Below are positions 1-5,025 of a stretch of DNA of 5,025 bases, piece after piece; position 1 is the first letter of the stretch, and each line of letters starts with the position of its first letter. The stretch comes from Thermoplasmata archaeon (lineage in GTDB: Archaea > Thermoplasmatota > Thermoplasmata > RBG-16-68-12). The notes below the pieces were generated by a model. The model saw only the letters and a program-made list of their open reading frames with translations, was not told the DNA's origin and did not search any database. The stretch is from NCBI GenBank assembly GCA_013329855.1, contig DUJI01000109.1, positions 1 through 5,025 on the forward strand, read 5' to 3'. Both the position numbers and the translations under genes were made by a program.

Positions 1-1
1 T

Positions 2-1198
2 CTCGACTCCGCCGGCCACCGCATCGTGGACCGGATCGTCCAGCGGCGAGACCACCCGGACCCCCAGACCTTCGTGGGCCGCGGGAAGCTGGAGGAGATC
101 CGGCAACGCCTGGACCGCGGGGACGCGGAAATCGTCGTGTTCAACGGCGAGCTGCGCCCCACGATGCACTATCACCTCGAACAGGAGCTCGGGGTCGAGT
201 GCTACGACCGCCTCCGTGTCCTCCTCGAGCTGTTCGCGCAGCGCGCGGCGACGCGGGAGGCGAAGCTCCAGGTCGAGCTCGCGCTGCTCCACTACGAGGT
301 CCCGCTCCTCCGGGAATGGATCCATGTGGCGGACATCGGCGAGCGGCCCGGGTTCATGGCGGGCGGCGAGCTCCGCGTGGACGCGTACTACGAAACGGTC
401 AAGCGACGTCTGAAGAAGATTAAGGACGAGTTGGAGACGATCCGGCGTGAACGGGATGTCCGGCGGCAGTTGCGGAAGGAACGCGGCTACCATCTCGTGG
501 CCCTCGCGGGCTACGCAAACGCGGGGAAGTCCTCCCTCCTCAACGTCCTCGCGAAGGAGCACGTCGTCGTCGATTCGCGGATGTTCTCCACGCTATCCAC
601 CACGACCCGTACGCTACCCGGCACACGCCGACGCATCCTCCTCACGGACACGGTCGGGTTCGTGGACGGCGTGCCCTTCTGGATGATCGAAGCGTTCAAC
701 GCGACCCTGGAGGAGATCTTCCAGGCGGACCTAGTCCTCCTCCTCGTCGACGCCTCCGATTCCGTGGAGGAGATCCGGCGGAAGGTGCGGCTCGCCGCGC
801 GCACCCTCCTCCCCCGGGTCGCCGTGGAGGCCGTCCTGCCCGTCCTGACCAAGGTGGATCTCCTCCCGGCAGACACCCTGGCGGCCAAGGTCCAGGTCCT
901 CACAGACTCCGAGCTCCATCGCTCCCCTCTCCTCCTGAGCGCCCGAACGGAGGAGGGGCTCGACGACCTCCGGACGACCATCCAGGACCTGTTCGCCTTC
1001 CCCATCGAGATCCATCTCGTCCTGCCCCTGGACCCGGGGAGCGAGGGGAAGCTCCACTGGCTCCACGAGCACGCGGACGTCCTCTCCGTGATCCATCATC
1101 CGGACCGGATCGAGGCCGTCGTGCGTTGCCGGCTTCAGGAGGCGTCGACCGTGGAGAACCTGGGCCGGGTCGCGCTGCGGACGGACCTCAGCCCTTGA
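2..1198 (+). CDS. hflX: GTPase HflX, ribosome-associated (5' end off the window)
   Basis: HflX is a GTPase of the Obg-HflX group that binds the large ribosomal subunit and, in studied bacteria, splits stalled ribosomes. The reading frame is open from base 2. The codons before the GTG at 26 already match the family's N-terminal domain (AGHRIV, then QRRDHPDPQTFVGRGK), so that GTG is an internal valine and the true start lies upstream. Order of parts: N-terminal HflX domain, a glycine-rich GERPGFMAGGE segment near 338-370, a charged helical linker near 385-485, then the G domain. G-domain motifs are G1 GYANAGKSS (509-535), a Thr-rich switch I (about 587-618), G3 DTVGF (647-661), G4 TKVD (848-859, Thr replacing the usual Asn) and G5 SAR (938-946). 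The switch II stretch GVPFWMIEAFNATLEEI resembles archaeal HflX. A short C-terminal domain follows. The gene ends 11 bp inside the convergent downstream gene. Confidence 0.95.
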   Translation, partial: LDSAGHRIVDRIVQRRDHPDPQTFVGRGKLEEIRQRLDRGDAEIVVFNGELRPTMHYHLEQELGVECYDRLRVLLELFAQRAATREAKLQVELALLHYEVPLLREWIHVADIGERPGFMAGGELRVDAYYETVKRRLKKIKDELETIRRERDVRRQLRKERGYHLVALAGYANAGKSSLLNVLAKEHVVVDSRMFSTLSTTTRTLPGTRRRILLTDTVGFVDGVPFWMIEAFNATLEEIFQADLVLLLVDASDSVEEIRRKVRLAARTLLPRVAVEAVLPVLTKVDLLPADTLAAKVQVLTDSELHRSPLLLSARTEEGLDDLRTTIQDLFAFPIEIHLVLPLDPGSEGKLHWLHEHADVLSVIHHPDRIEAVVRCRLQEASTVENLGRVALRTDLSP

Positions 1199-1565
1199 TC
1201 CGGAACTCCTTCCGCTTCTGCTGGTACCGCTTCTCATAGGAGGAGGGGAGGTGGTAGTAGGCCAGCTCCTCGATCCGCCCCTGGTTCTTCACGAAGATCT
1301 CCTTGGAGGTCGTGGTCACGAGGTGGTCGAATTCCCGCTCCTTGCGGATCGTGTCGATGAAGTAGTAGCCGCCCCCGAGGAGAGCCAGGAAGCCGAGGAA
1401 GGCGACCCAGATCATCCAGTTCCCGATCCCGTCGTTGATGTTCCGCAGCCAGTCGGGCGTCTGGGCCGGGATGACCCAGTACGTGAACGAGAGAATCATG
1501 CTGAGGATGCCCAGGCCGAAGACCAGCGTACTCAGCTCGTACCGCAGGTCTCGAAGGAGGCTCAT
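1188..1565 (-). CDS. small two-pass membrane protein of unknown function
   Basis: I do not firmly recognise this 125-residue protein. It has two strongly hydrophobic segments, about residues 12-32 (LVFGLGILSMILSFTYWVI) and 49-71 (NWMIWVAFLGFLALLGGGYYF), joined by a short polar loop containing PDWLRNINDG. A charged, probably cytoplasmic tail of about 54 residues follows, rich in Lys, Arg, Glu and Tyr and ending KRYQQKRKEFRIKG. The size and layout recall small archaeal membrane proteins annotated DUF3198 in Thermoplasmata; that is from memory and unverified. The ATG at 1565 is preferred because the hydrophobic N-terminal half follows directly and a promoter-like box lies about 26 nt upstream. 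No Shine-Dalgarno sequence is visible, which fits leaderless translation. Amino-acid composition is protein-like, whereas the overlapping frames are Arg/Pro/Ser-rich shadows. The stop codon overlaps the 3' end of hflX by 11 bp. Confidence 0.85.
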   Translation of the reverse strand: MSLLRDLRYELSTLVFGLGILSMILSFTYWVIPAQTPDWLRNINDGIGNWMIWVAFLGFLALLGGGYYFIDTIRKEREFDHLVTTTSKEIFVKNQGRIEELAYYHLPSSYEKRYQQKRKEFRIKG

Positions 1566-1590
1566 TCGACGCGGCTATGGGTGCGACGGT

Positions 1591-1600
1591 CATAAGCTTT
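1591..1600 (-). promoter_or_regulatory. possible archaeal TATA box for the membrane-protein gene
   Basis: Read on the minus strand, the bases are AAAGCTTATG, an AT-rich island in GC-rich DNA that begins 26 bases upstream of the ATG at 1565. This is the spacing of an archaeal TATA box to the start of a leaderless transcript, and the absence of a Shine-Dalgarno sequence agrees with that. The core AAGCTT is palindromic, so the same island (CATAAGCTTT on the plus strand) may also serve gcvT, which would then have a leader of about 30 nt. No other AT-rich box is evident in this 87-bp divergent intergenic region. Confidence 0.45.
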
Positions 1601-1652
1601 GCTCGCGGAACCCAAGGTTCAATCTCCCGCGCTCCATGTCCGCGCCGGTTCC

Positions 1653-2843
1653 ATGCCCCTCCGCACACCCCTGTACGCATGGCACGAAGCCGCGGGCGCG
1701 CGGCTCATCGAGTTCGGCGGCTGGCAGATGCCTCTCCAGTACACGGGGATTATCGAGGAGCACCTCACGGTCCGCCGTGGGGTCGGGCTGTTCGACGTGA
1801 GCCATATGGGCAAGCTCCTCGTGCGGGGTCCATCCGCCCACGCGTTCCTTGATGGCTTGAGCGCGAACGACATCCCGACCACGCCGGGACGGGCGCGCTA
1901 CACGCAACTCCTCCGCGAGGACGGGACGATCATCGACGACCTCATCGTCACCTGCCTGTCGTCCACAGACTTCTTCGTCGTCTGCAACGCAGGCCCTCGT
2001 CCCACGGTGCTTGCGTGGTTCGCCGCCCATCGGCCCCCGGACGCGGCGGTGGAGGATCTCACGCGGAGCCATCTCTGCATCGCGGTCCAAGGCCCTCGCG
2101 CTCCGGAGCTCCTGCAGCGGCTCACGCCGACCGACCTGTCGGCCGTCCGCCCGTTCTGGGGATCCGTGCTGGACGCGGCGCCGACGGACGACCCGGTTCC
2201 CGAAGCGGCCGCTCCACCGGAAACGGAGGGGTGGGGGTGGCCCGCGGCGGATCCCTTGATGGCGGCCGGTTCCCAGCTCGCACCCACCGGCGTTTCCGGT
2301 GGACCGCGGTTCCTGGCCACCCGCACCGGGTACACGGGCGAGCCCGGGTTCGAGCTGTTTCCACCTGAAGTGCCGGGGCAGCGGCTCTGGGCGGCCCTTA
2401 TGGCCGCGGGGCACGATCTCGGCGTGCAGCCCATCGGCCTGGGAGCCCGGGACACCCTGCGGCTCGAGAAGGGATACCTCCTCTCCGGCCAGGACTTCAC
2501 CGGGAGCCAGACCCCGCTCGAGGTGAACAGCGCACGGGTTATCAGGTGGGACCGGCCCTTCCTCGGCCGCGAGGCCCTGCAGGCCCAGAGGGCGCGGGGA
2601 GACTACCCGCGCCTCGTCGGCCTGAGGATGATGGATCGGAGCATTCCCCGCCACGGGTGCGGGGTCCTCTCGGGAGGGGCCCGCGTGGGCGCGGTGACGA
2701 GCGGGACGTTGTCCCCGACCCTGCGCGTGGGGATCGCGCTCGCGTCGGTGGACCGGGCGCACGCCACCGTGGGCACGTCCCTCGACGTCGACATTCGCGG
2801 CGCGCCCCACTCCGCGCAGGTGGTCCGCCCCCCCTTCCTGTGA
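1653..2843 (+). CDS. gcvT: aminomethyltransferase, glycine cleavage system T-protein
   Basis: T-protein takes the aminomethyl group carried on lipoylated H-protein, transfers the carbon to tetrahydrofolate as 5,10-methylene-THF and releases ammonia; it is soluble. Family motifs appear in order: TPLYAWHEAAGARLIEFGGW (residues 5-24), LFDVSHMGK (46-54), GTIIDDLIVT with the catalytic Asp pair (95-96), AVQGPRA (144-150), TRTGYTGEPGFEL (223-235), GLGARDTLRLEKGYLLSGQD (262-281), FLGREAL (303-309), GAVTSGTLSPTL (346-357) and the closing beta-barrel. The ATG at 1653 gives the usual MxxTPLY N-terminus; an in-frame TTG at 1599 would add 18 unconserved residues. At 396 residues it is roughly 30 longer than typical. 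The excess lies at about residues 175-215, a Pro/Ala/Gly-rich stretch with GWGWP just before the TRTGYTGE motif. No gcvH or gcvP is in the window. YgfZ-like paralogues are less likely because the folate and Asp motifs are complete. Confidence 0.95.
   Translation: MPLRTPLYAWHEAAGARLIEFGGWQMPLQYTGIIEEHLTVRRGVGLFDVSHMGKLLVRGPSAHAFLDGLSANDIPTTPGRARYTQLLREDGTIIDDLIVTCLSSTDFFVVCNAGPRPTVLAWFAAHRPPDAAVEDLTRSHLCIAVQGPRAPELLQRLTPTDLSAVRPFWGSVLDAAPTDDPVPEAAAPPETEGWGWPAADPLMAAGSQLAPTGVSGGPRFLATRTGYTGEPGFELFPPEVPGQRLWAALMAAGHDLGVQPIGLGARDTLRLEKGYLLSGQDFTGSQTPLEVNSARVIRWDRPFLGREALQAQRARGDYPRLVGLRMMDRSIPRHGCGVLSGGARVGAVTSGTLSPTLRVGIALASVDRAHATVGTSLDVDIRGAPHSAQVVRPPFL
2213..2303. repeat. 13-bp perfect inverted repeat spanning the gcvT insertion
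   Basis: TCCACCGGAAACG (2213-2225) is the exact reverse complement of CGTTTCCGGTGGA (2291-2303), with 65 bp between. The pair brackets codons 188-217 of gcvT, most of the low-complexity segment absent from ordinary T-proteins. The right arm also forms a local hairpin with its own flank: CCACCGG (2284-2290), loop CGTTT, CCGGTGG (2296-2302). The 7-mer CCACCGG or its complement therefore occurs three times in 90 bp. Whether this is a relic of a small inserted element or chance in GC-rich coding DNA cannot be told from one sequence. Confidence 0.6.
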
Positions 2844-2844
2844 C

Positions 2845-2864
2845 TCCCTCGCATGGAGGGATTT
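2845..2864 (+). terminator. short hairpin just after gcvT, possible terminator
   Basis: TCCCTC (2845-2850) and GAGGGA (2856-2861) form a perfect 6-bp stem around a 5-nt loop, starting one base after the gcvT stop codon and followed by only three T residues. The position suits a terminator or an mRNA 3'-end stabiliser. The stem is short and the T run weak, and archaeal termination usually relies on longer T tracts, so the functional call is tentative. Confidence 0.3.
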
Positions 2865-2920
2865 CGGATAGCCGAACTGGGCCGGGAGCAGGCTTATAGC
2901 GGGCTGCGGCATTACCCGGG

Positions 2921-2973
2921 ATGCCTGGTAACAGATGTGGTAAAAAACCGGAGGAATGCCGGTAACAAACGTG
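2921..2973 (+). repeat. near-duplicate GGTAACA motif upstream of nrdJ, possible operator
   Basis: ATGCCTGGTAACAGATGTG (2921-2939) recurs as ATGCCGGTAACAAACGTG (2956-2973), differing by one deleted T and two substitutions. The shared GGTAACA cores are 34 bp apart, close to three helical turns. A further GGTAA lies at 2939-2943, and an inverted TTACC at 2912-2916 makes a 20-bp imperfect palindrome with the first copy (2912-2931, 16 of 20 positions symmetric). The cluster is 110-170 bp before the nrdJ start and just upstream of a possible TATA box, where an archaeal activator or repressor could bind. It resembles neither the bacterial NrdR box nor a cobalamin riboswitch that I can recognise. Confidence 0.45.
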
Positions 2974-2975
2974 CT

Positions 2976-2990
2976 TCAAAAAGAACTATA
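2976..2990 (+). promoter_or_regulatory. possible promoter (BRE/TATA-like) for nrdJ
   Basis: TCAAAAAGAACTATA is one of the most AT-rich stretches in the gcvT-nrdJ gap: a purine-rich run that could act as a TFB recognition element, followed by CTATA. A transcript starting about 25 bases downstream would have a leader of roughly 65-70 nt containing the Shine-Dalgarno sequence of nrdJ. A second candidate, GGCTTATAGC at 2891-2900, lies further upstream. Neither matches a consensus well, so the choice between them is open. Confidence 0.35.
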
Positions 2991-3067
2991 CCCCCATGCC
3001 TCGTTCGCCGCGCTCACCCCCAGGGATGGTCCGGAACGCATAGCTTGTCCGTGCTGGAGCCCCATCT

Positions 3068-3074
3068 GGAGAGG
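3068..3074 (+). promoter_or_regulatory. ribosome binding site that fixes the nrdJ start
   Basis: GGAGAGG ends 8 nt before the ATG at 3083, a normal Shine-Dalgarno spacing. A second in-frame ATG at 3092 would be 17 nt away and is less well placed. The frame is closed upstream by a TAG at 3041-3043 with no other ATG between, which supports 3083 as the start. Confidence 0.6.
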
Positions 3075-3082
3075 GTCTTTCC

Positions 3083-5025
3083 ATGGAGCAGATGAAGGTT
3101 GAATCCAAGGGCGCCGACGTCCTCGCCCGTGAGCCCGATCCTAAGCTGACCGAGAACGCCCTTCGCGTGCTCGAGAAGCGCTACCTCAAGCGCGATGACC
3201 AGAATCGGGTCATCGAAACCCCGAAGGAACTCTTCGTGCGCGTCGCCTGGAACCTCGCGCAGGCCGAGCGCTACTATGGCGCGGACGAGAAGCGGATCGA
3301 GGAGACCGCGAAGCGCTTCTACCGCCTCATGGCCGACCTCGAGTTCCTGCCGAACAGCCCGACCCTGATGAACGCGGGGCTCGAGCTGCAGCAGCTCAGC
3401 GCCTGCTTCGTGCTGCCTGTGGACGACAGCCTCGCGGGGATCTTCGAGTCCCTGAAGCAGCAGGCCTTGATCCACCAGTCCGGCGGCGGCACGGGCTTCT
3501 CCTTCTCGCGGCTGCGGCCCAAGGGCGACTTCGTCAAGTCGACCATGGGCGTCGCCTCGGGCCCCGTGTCCTTCATGAAGATCTTCGATGAGGCCACACA
3601 GCAGGTGAAGCAGGGCGGCTGCATCTCGACGGCCAGCCTGCTGCGAACGACGGGCGGGCTCAAACCCCTCGGGCGCCTGTTGAACTCTCCCCCTCTCGGA
3701 GAGAACTTCACCCGGGAGCAGGTCTTCGACGGTTCGCAGTACTCCCATGCGCTCGTCGCCCAGGACAACGGCCCGGCCGACGTCTGCACCATCGAGACGA
3801 GCCTAGGCCTCACCCTGCAGGCGACGTACAACCACGCCGTGGCCGTAGTGGACGAGGCGGGGCAGATCTCCTGGCGGGAGGTCTCGCAGCTGAAGCCCCG
3901 TGACTGGCTCGTCGTCGTCAAGGGCGGTCATCTCGGAATCGACGGGCCCCTGCCCGGGCTGCCGGAGCAGCATGGGAACGCCGTCCCGATCCGTGTCCCC
4001 ACGCGGATGAACCCGGAGATCGGGGAGATCCTGGGCCTCTACATGGCGGACGGGTGCACGAGTTCCGGTGGCCGCCTCATCATCACCATCGGGACGAAGG
4101 ACCTGGAGGTCGCCGAGCGCCTGCGTGGCCTCATGAAGCGGGCCTTCGACCTGGAGCCCAACCGCGTCACGGAGGGTGAAGGCGGCGGTTGGGTCGATAT
4201 CCAGTATCAGTCGCGGGACCTCGTGCGGTGGATGGAGCGCCTCGGCTGGCTCAAGGCCTCCTCCCCGCAGGCGTTCATCCCCGCGGAGATTCTCGGCGCA
4301 TCGGCGGACACCGCCCGCGCCTTCCTACGGGGATTGTTCGAGGGGGACGGACACGTCCACTCCTCGAACGGCTACGCCTGCCTCTCGACCACTTCCTCTC
4401 GCCTCGCGGAGGAGGCGCAGCAGCTGCTCCTGTCCCTCAGCGTCGTGGCCCGCCGCCGCACAACCACACTGCGGCCGGGCTCGTACGGACGCCGCCCCAT
4501 CCACACCCTCACGGTCGTGGACGAAGACAGCCTCCGAAGGTTCTCGCAGGAGATTGGCTTCATCGGCGATCGGAAGCAGGGCCGCCTGGAACACGGCCCG
4601 AGGTCCGAAGTCAATACCTCGGACGTGGTGCCGAACCAACGTGAGGTCCTGCGGTCCCTCTATCCGTTCGTGGGCCGCGGGAGCGGCCCCGGCCGTTCGA
4701 AGCGAGGGGCCCACCGCAGCCTGTACCGCGCGCTGATGCACTACATGAGCGAGGGACACCCGCGCCAGCTCCCTCGGAATCGTCTGCGGACTCTCCTGGC
4801 GCGGTTCCCCGAGCTGGCGGCGGACGCCCACCTTCAGGCCATGGCCGACCCGTCACGGGTCTATGCGCGAGTGACGGCGATACGTCCCGCACGGACCGCG
4901 ACGGCCGACTTGGAGGTCCCCGGCCCCGCAAGCTTCGTGGCGAACGGGGTCTTGGTCCACAACAAGCGCCGCGGCGCCAACATGGGCATCCTCCGCGTGG
5001 ACCATCCGGACATCCTCGAGTTCAT
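3083..5025 (+). CDS. nrdJ: B12-dependent (class II) ribonucleotide reductase, intein-interrupted, 3' end off the window
   Basis: Class II reductase converts ribonucleotides to deoxyribonucleotides using adenosylcobalamin to generate the active-site thiyl radical, so it needs no oxygen and no separate radical subunit. The frame stays open for 647 codons to the right edge. Residues 1-179 are the first part of the reductase: a short N-terminus with no ATP-cone domain before it, [12 protein letters not shown] (88-99), [12 protein letters not shown] with the conserved redox cysteine C108, [19 protein letters not shown] (131-149), and [20 protein letters not shown] (153-172) leading to KQGG. An intein (residues 180-627) follows. 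The reductase then resumes with [20 protein letters not shown] to the edge. Removing the intein gives a seamless [12 protein letters not shown], the normal NrdJ sequence at this point. The rest, including the radical-forming and C-terminal cysteines, is beyond the window. Confidence 0.95.
   Translation, partial: MEQMKVESKGADVLAREPDPKLTENALRVLEKRYLKRDDQNRVIETPKELFVRVAWNLAQAERYYGADEKRIEETAKRFYRLMADLEFLPNSPTLMNAGLELQQLSACFVLPVDDSLAGIFESLKQQALIHQSGGGTGFSFSRLRPKGDFVKSTMGVASGPVSFMKIFDEATQQVKQGGCISTASLLRTTGGLKPLGRLLNSPPLGENFTREQVFDGSQYSHALVAQDNGPADVCTIETSLGLTLQATYNHAVAVVDEAGQISWREVSQLKPRDWLVVVKGGHLGIDGPLPGLPEQHGNAVPIRVPTRMNPEIGEILGLYMADGCTSSGGRLIITIGTKDLEVAERLRGLMKRAFDLEPNRVTEGEGGGWVDIQYQSRDLVRWMERLGWLKASSPQAFIPAEILGASADTARAFLRGLFEGDGHVHSSNGYACLSTTSSRLAEEAQQLLLSLSVVARRRTTTLRPGSYGRRPIHTLTVVDEDSLRRFSQEIGFIGDRKQGRLEHGPRSEVNTSDVVPNQREVLRSLYPFVGRGSGPGRSKRGAHRSLYRALMHYMSEGHPRQLPRNRLRTLLARFPELAADAHLQAMADPSRVYARVTAIRPARTATADLEVPGPASFVANGVLVHNKRRGANMGILRVDHPDILEF
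3620..4963 (+). mobile_element. intein with LAGLIDADG homing endonuclease, inserted in nrdJ
   Basis: A 448-residue in-frame element that should excise itself from the reductase and whose endonuclease could copy its gene into empty nrdJ alleles. In intein numbering: block A starts with Cys1 and runs [17 protein letters not shown]; block B has T69-Y-N-H72 (His codon 3833-3835); [13 protein letters not shown] (87-99) closes the first Hint half. The endonuclease has [10 protein letters not shown] with D144 (4049-4051), a block-D-like [14 protein letters not shown] (212-225), [10 protein letters not shown] with D243 (4346-4348) and block-H-like [18 protein letters not shown]. Residues about 281-417 are basic and unassigned, perhaps an extra DNA-recognition region like that of other reductase inteins. 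Blocks F and G run from [11 protein letters not shown] to VANGVLVHN, with terminal H447-N448. Odd points are a lysine at the +1 position (codon 4964-4966) and Ala437 where block F usually has His. Both catalytic Asp residues suggest an active nuclease. GC content is like the host gene, so insertion is not obviously recent. Confidence 0.93.

Noticed and set aside
26..28. GTG at 26 as the start of hflX
   Set aside because: The frame is open to the window edge and the upstream codons already match the HflX N-terminal domain, so the gene is truncated by the window.
1599..1652. TTG at 1599 as the gcvT start
   Set aside because: The 18 added residues are not conserved and the TTG overlaps the promoter-like box. 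The ATG at 1653 gives the family's standard N-terminus.
1590..2912. Long minus-strand open frame (440 codons) opposite gcvT
   Set aside because: It is antisense to a clear GcvT, is rich in Arg, Gly and Pro, and has no recognisable motif. This is typical of shadow frames in GC-rich DNA.
2844..3082. Cobalamin riboswitch or tRNA in the gap before nrdJ
   Set aside because: A B12-dependent enzyme made a riboswitch worth looking for, but I see no B12-box-like core and no cloverleaf or T-loop motif. Only short hairpins and the direct repeat are visible.
2853..3095. 80-codon open frame across the gcvT-nrdJ gap
   Set aside because: It has no ribosome binding site, runs into the nrdJ start out of frame, and shows neither motif nor protein-like composition.
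3014..3748. Minus-strand open frame (244 codons) opposite the start of nrdJ
   Set aside because: The opposite strand encodes strongly conserved class II reductase motifs, and the antisense product resembles no protein family I know.
4176..4736. Plus-strand open frame (186 codons) within the intein
   Set aside because: It is Ser/Arg/Pro-rich and out of frame with the LAGLIDADG endonuclease, whose motifs lie in the reductase frame.

Overview
The window looks like a high-GC archaeal chromosome fragment. Three things point that way: the HflX sequence has an archaeal-looking switch region, one gene has an AT-rich promoter box about 26 nt before its start codon and no Shine-Dalgarno sequence (a leaderless archaeal arrangement), and a B12-dependent ribonucleotide reductase carries an intein. 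The Thermoplasmatota are my best guess at phylum. This is an inference from gene content, not from a marker gene.

Layout. (1) Bases 2-1198, + strand: the 3' part of hflX, a ribosome-associated GTPase whose start lies off the left edge. (2) Bases 1188-1565, - strand: a 125-residue protein with two membrane segments, converging on hflX and overlapping its end by 11 bp. (3) Bases 1566-1652: a short divergent intergenic region with an AT-rich promoter-like box. (4) Bases 1653-2843, + strand: gcvT, the aminomethyltransferase (T-protein) of the glycine cleavage system, with an unusual low-complexity insertion whose DNA lies between the arms of a 13-bp inverted repeat. (5) Bases 2844-3082: an intergenic region with a small hairpin, a near-duplicate 18-19 bp motif and a possible promoter. 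(6) Base 3083 to the right edge: nrdJ, a class II (adenosylcobalamin-dependent) ribonucleotide reductase, interrupted after residue 179 by a 448-residue intein with a LAGLIDADG homing endonuclease. The first 20 codons of the second host-protein part are present before the window ends.

The genes are housekeeping genes for ribosome rescue, one-carbon metabolism and dNTP synthesis, and they do not form an obvious single operon. The standout is the intein. Its N-terminal cysteine, block B TxxH, both endonuclease aspartates and terminal His-Asn are intact, but the first residue after it is lysine instead of the Cys/Ser/Thr that standard splicing needs, and the block F histidine is alanine. It is therefore either a non-canonical splicing element, a cleavage-only element, or a case where the read should be checked for an error.
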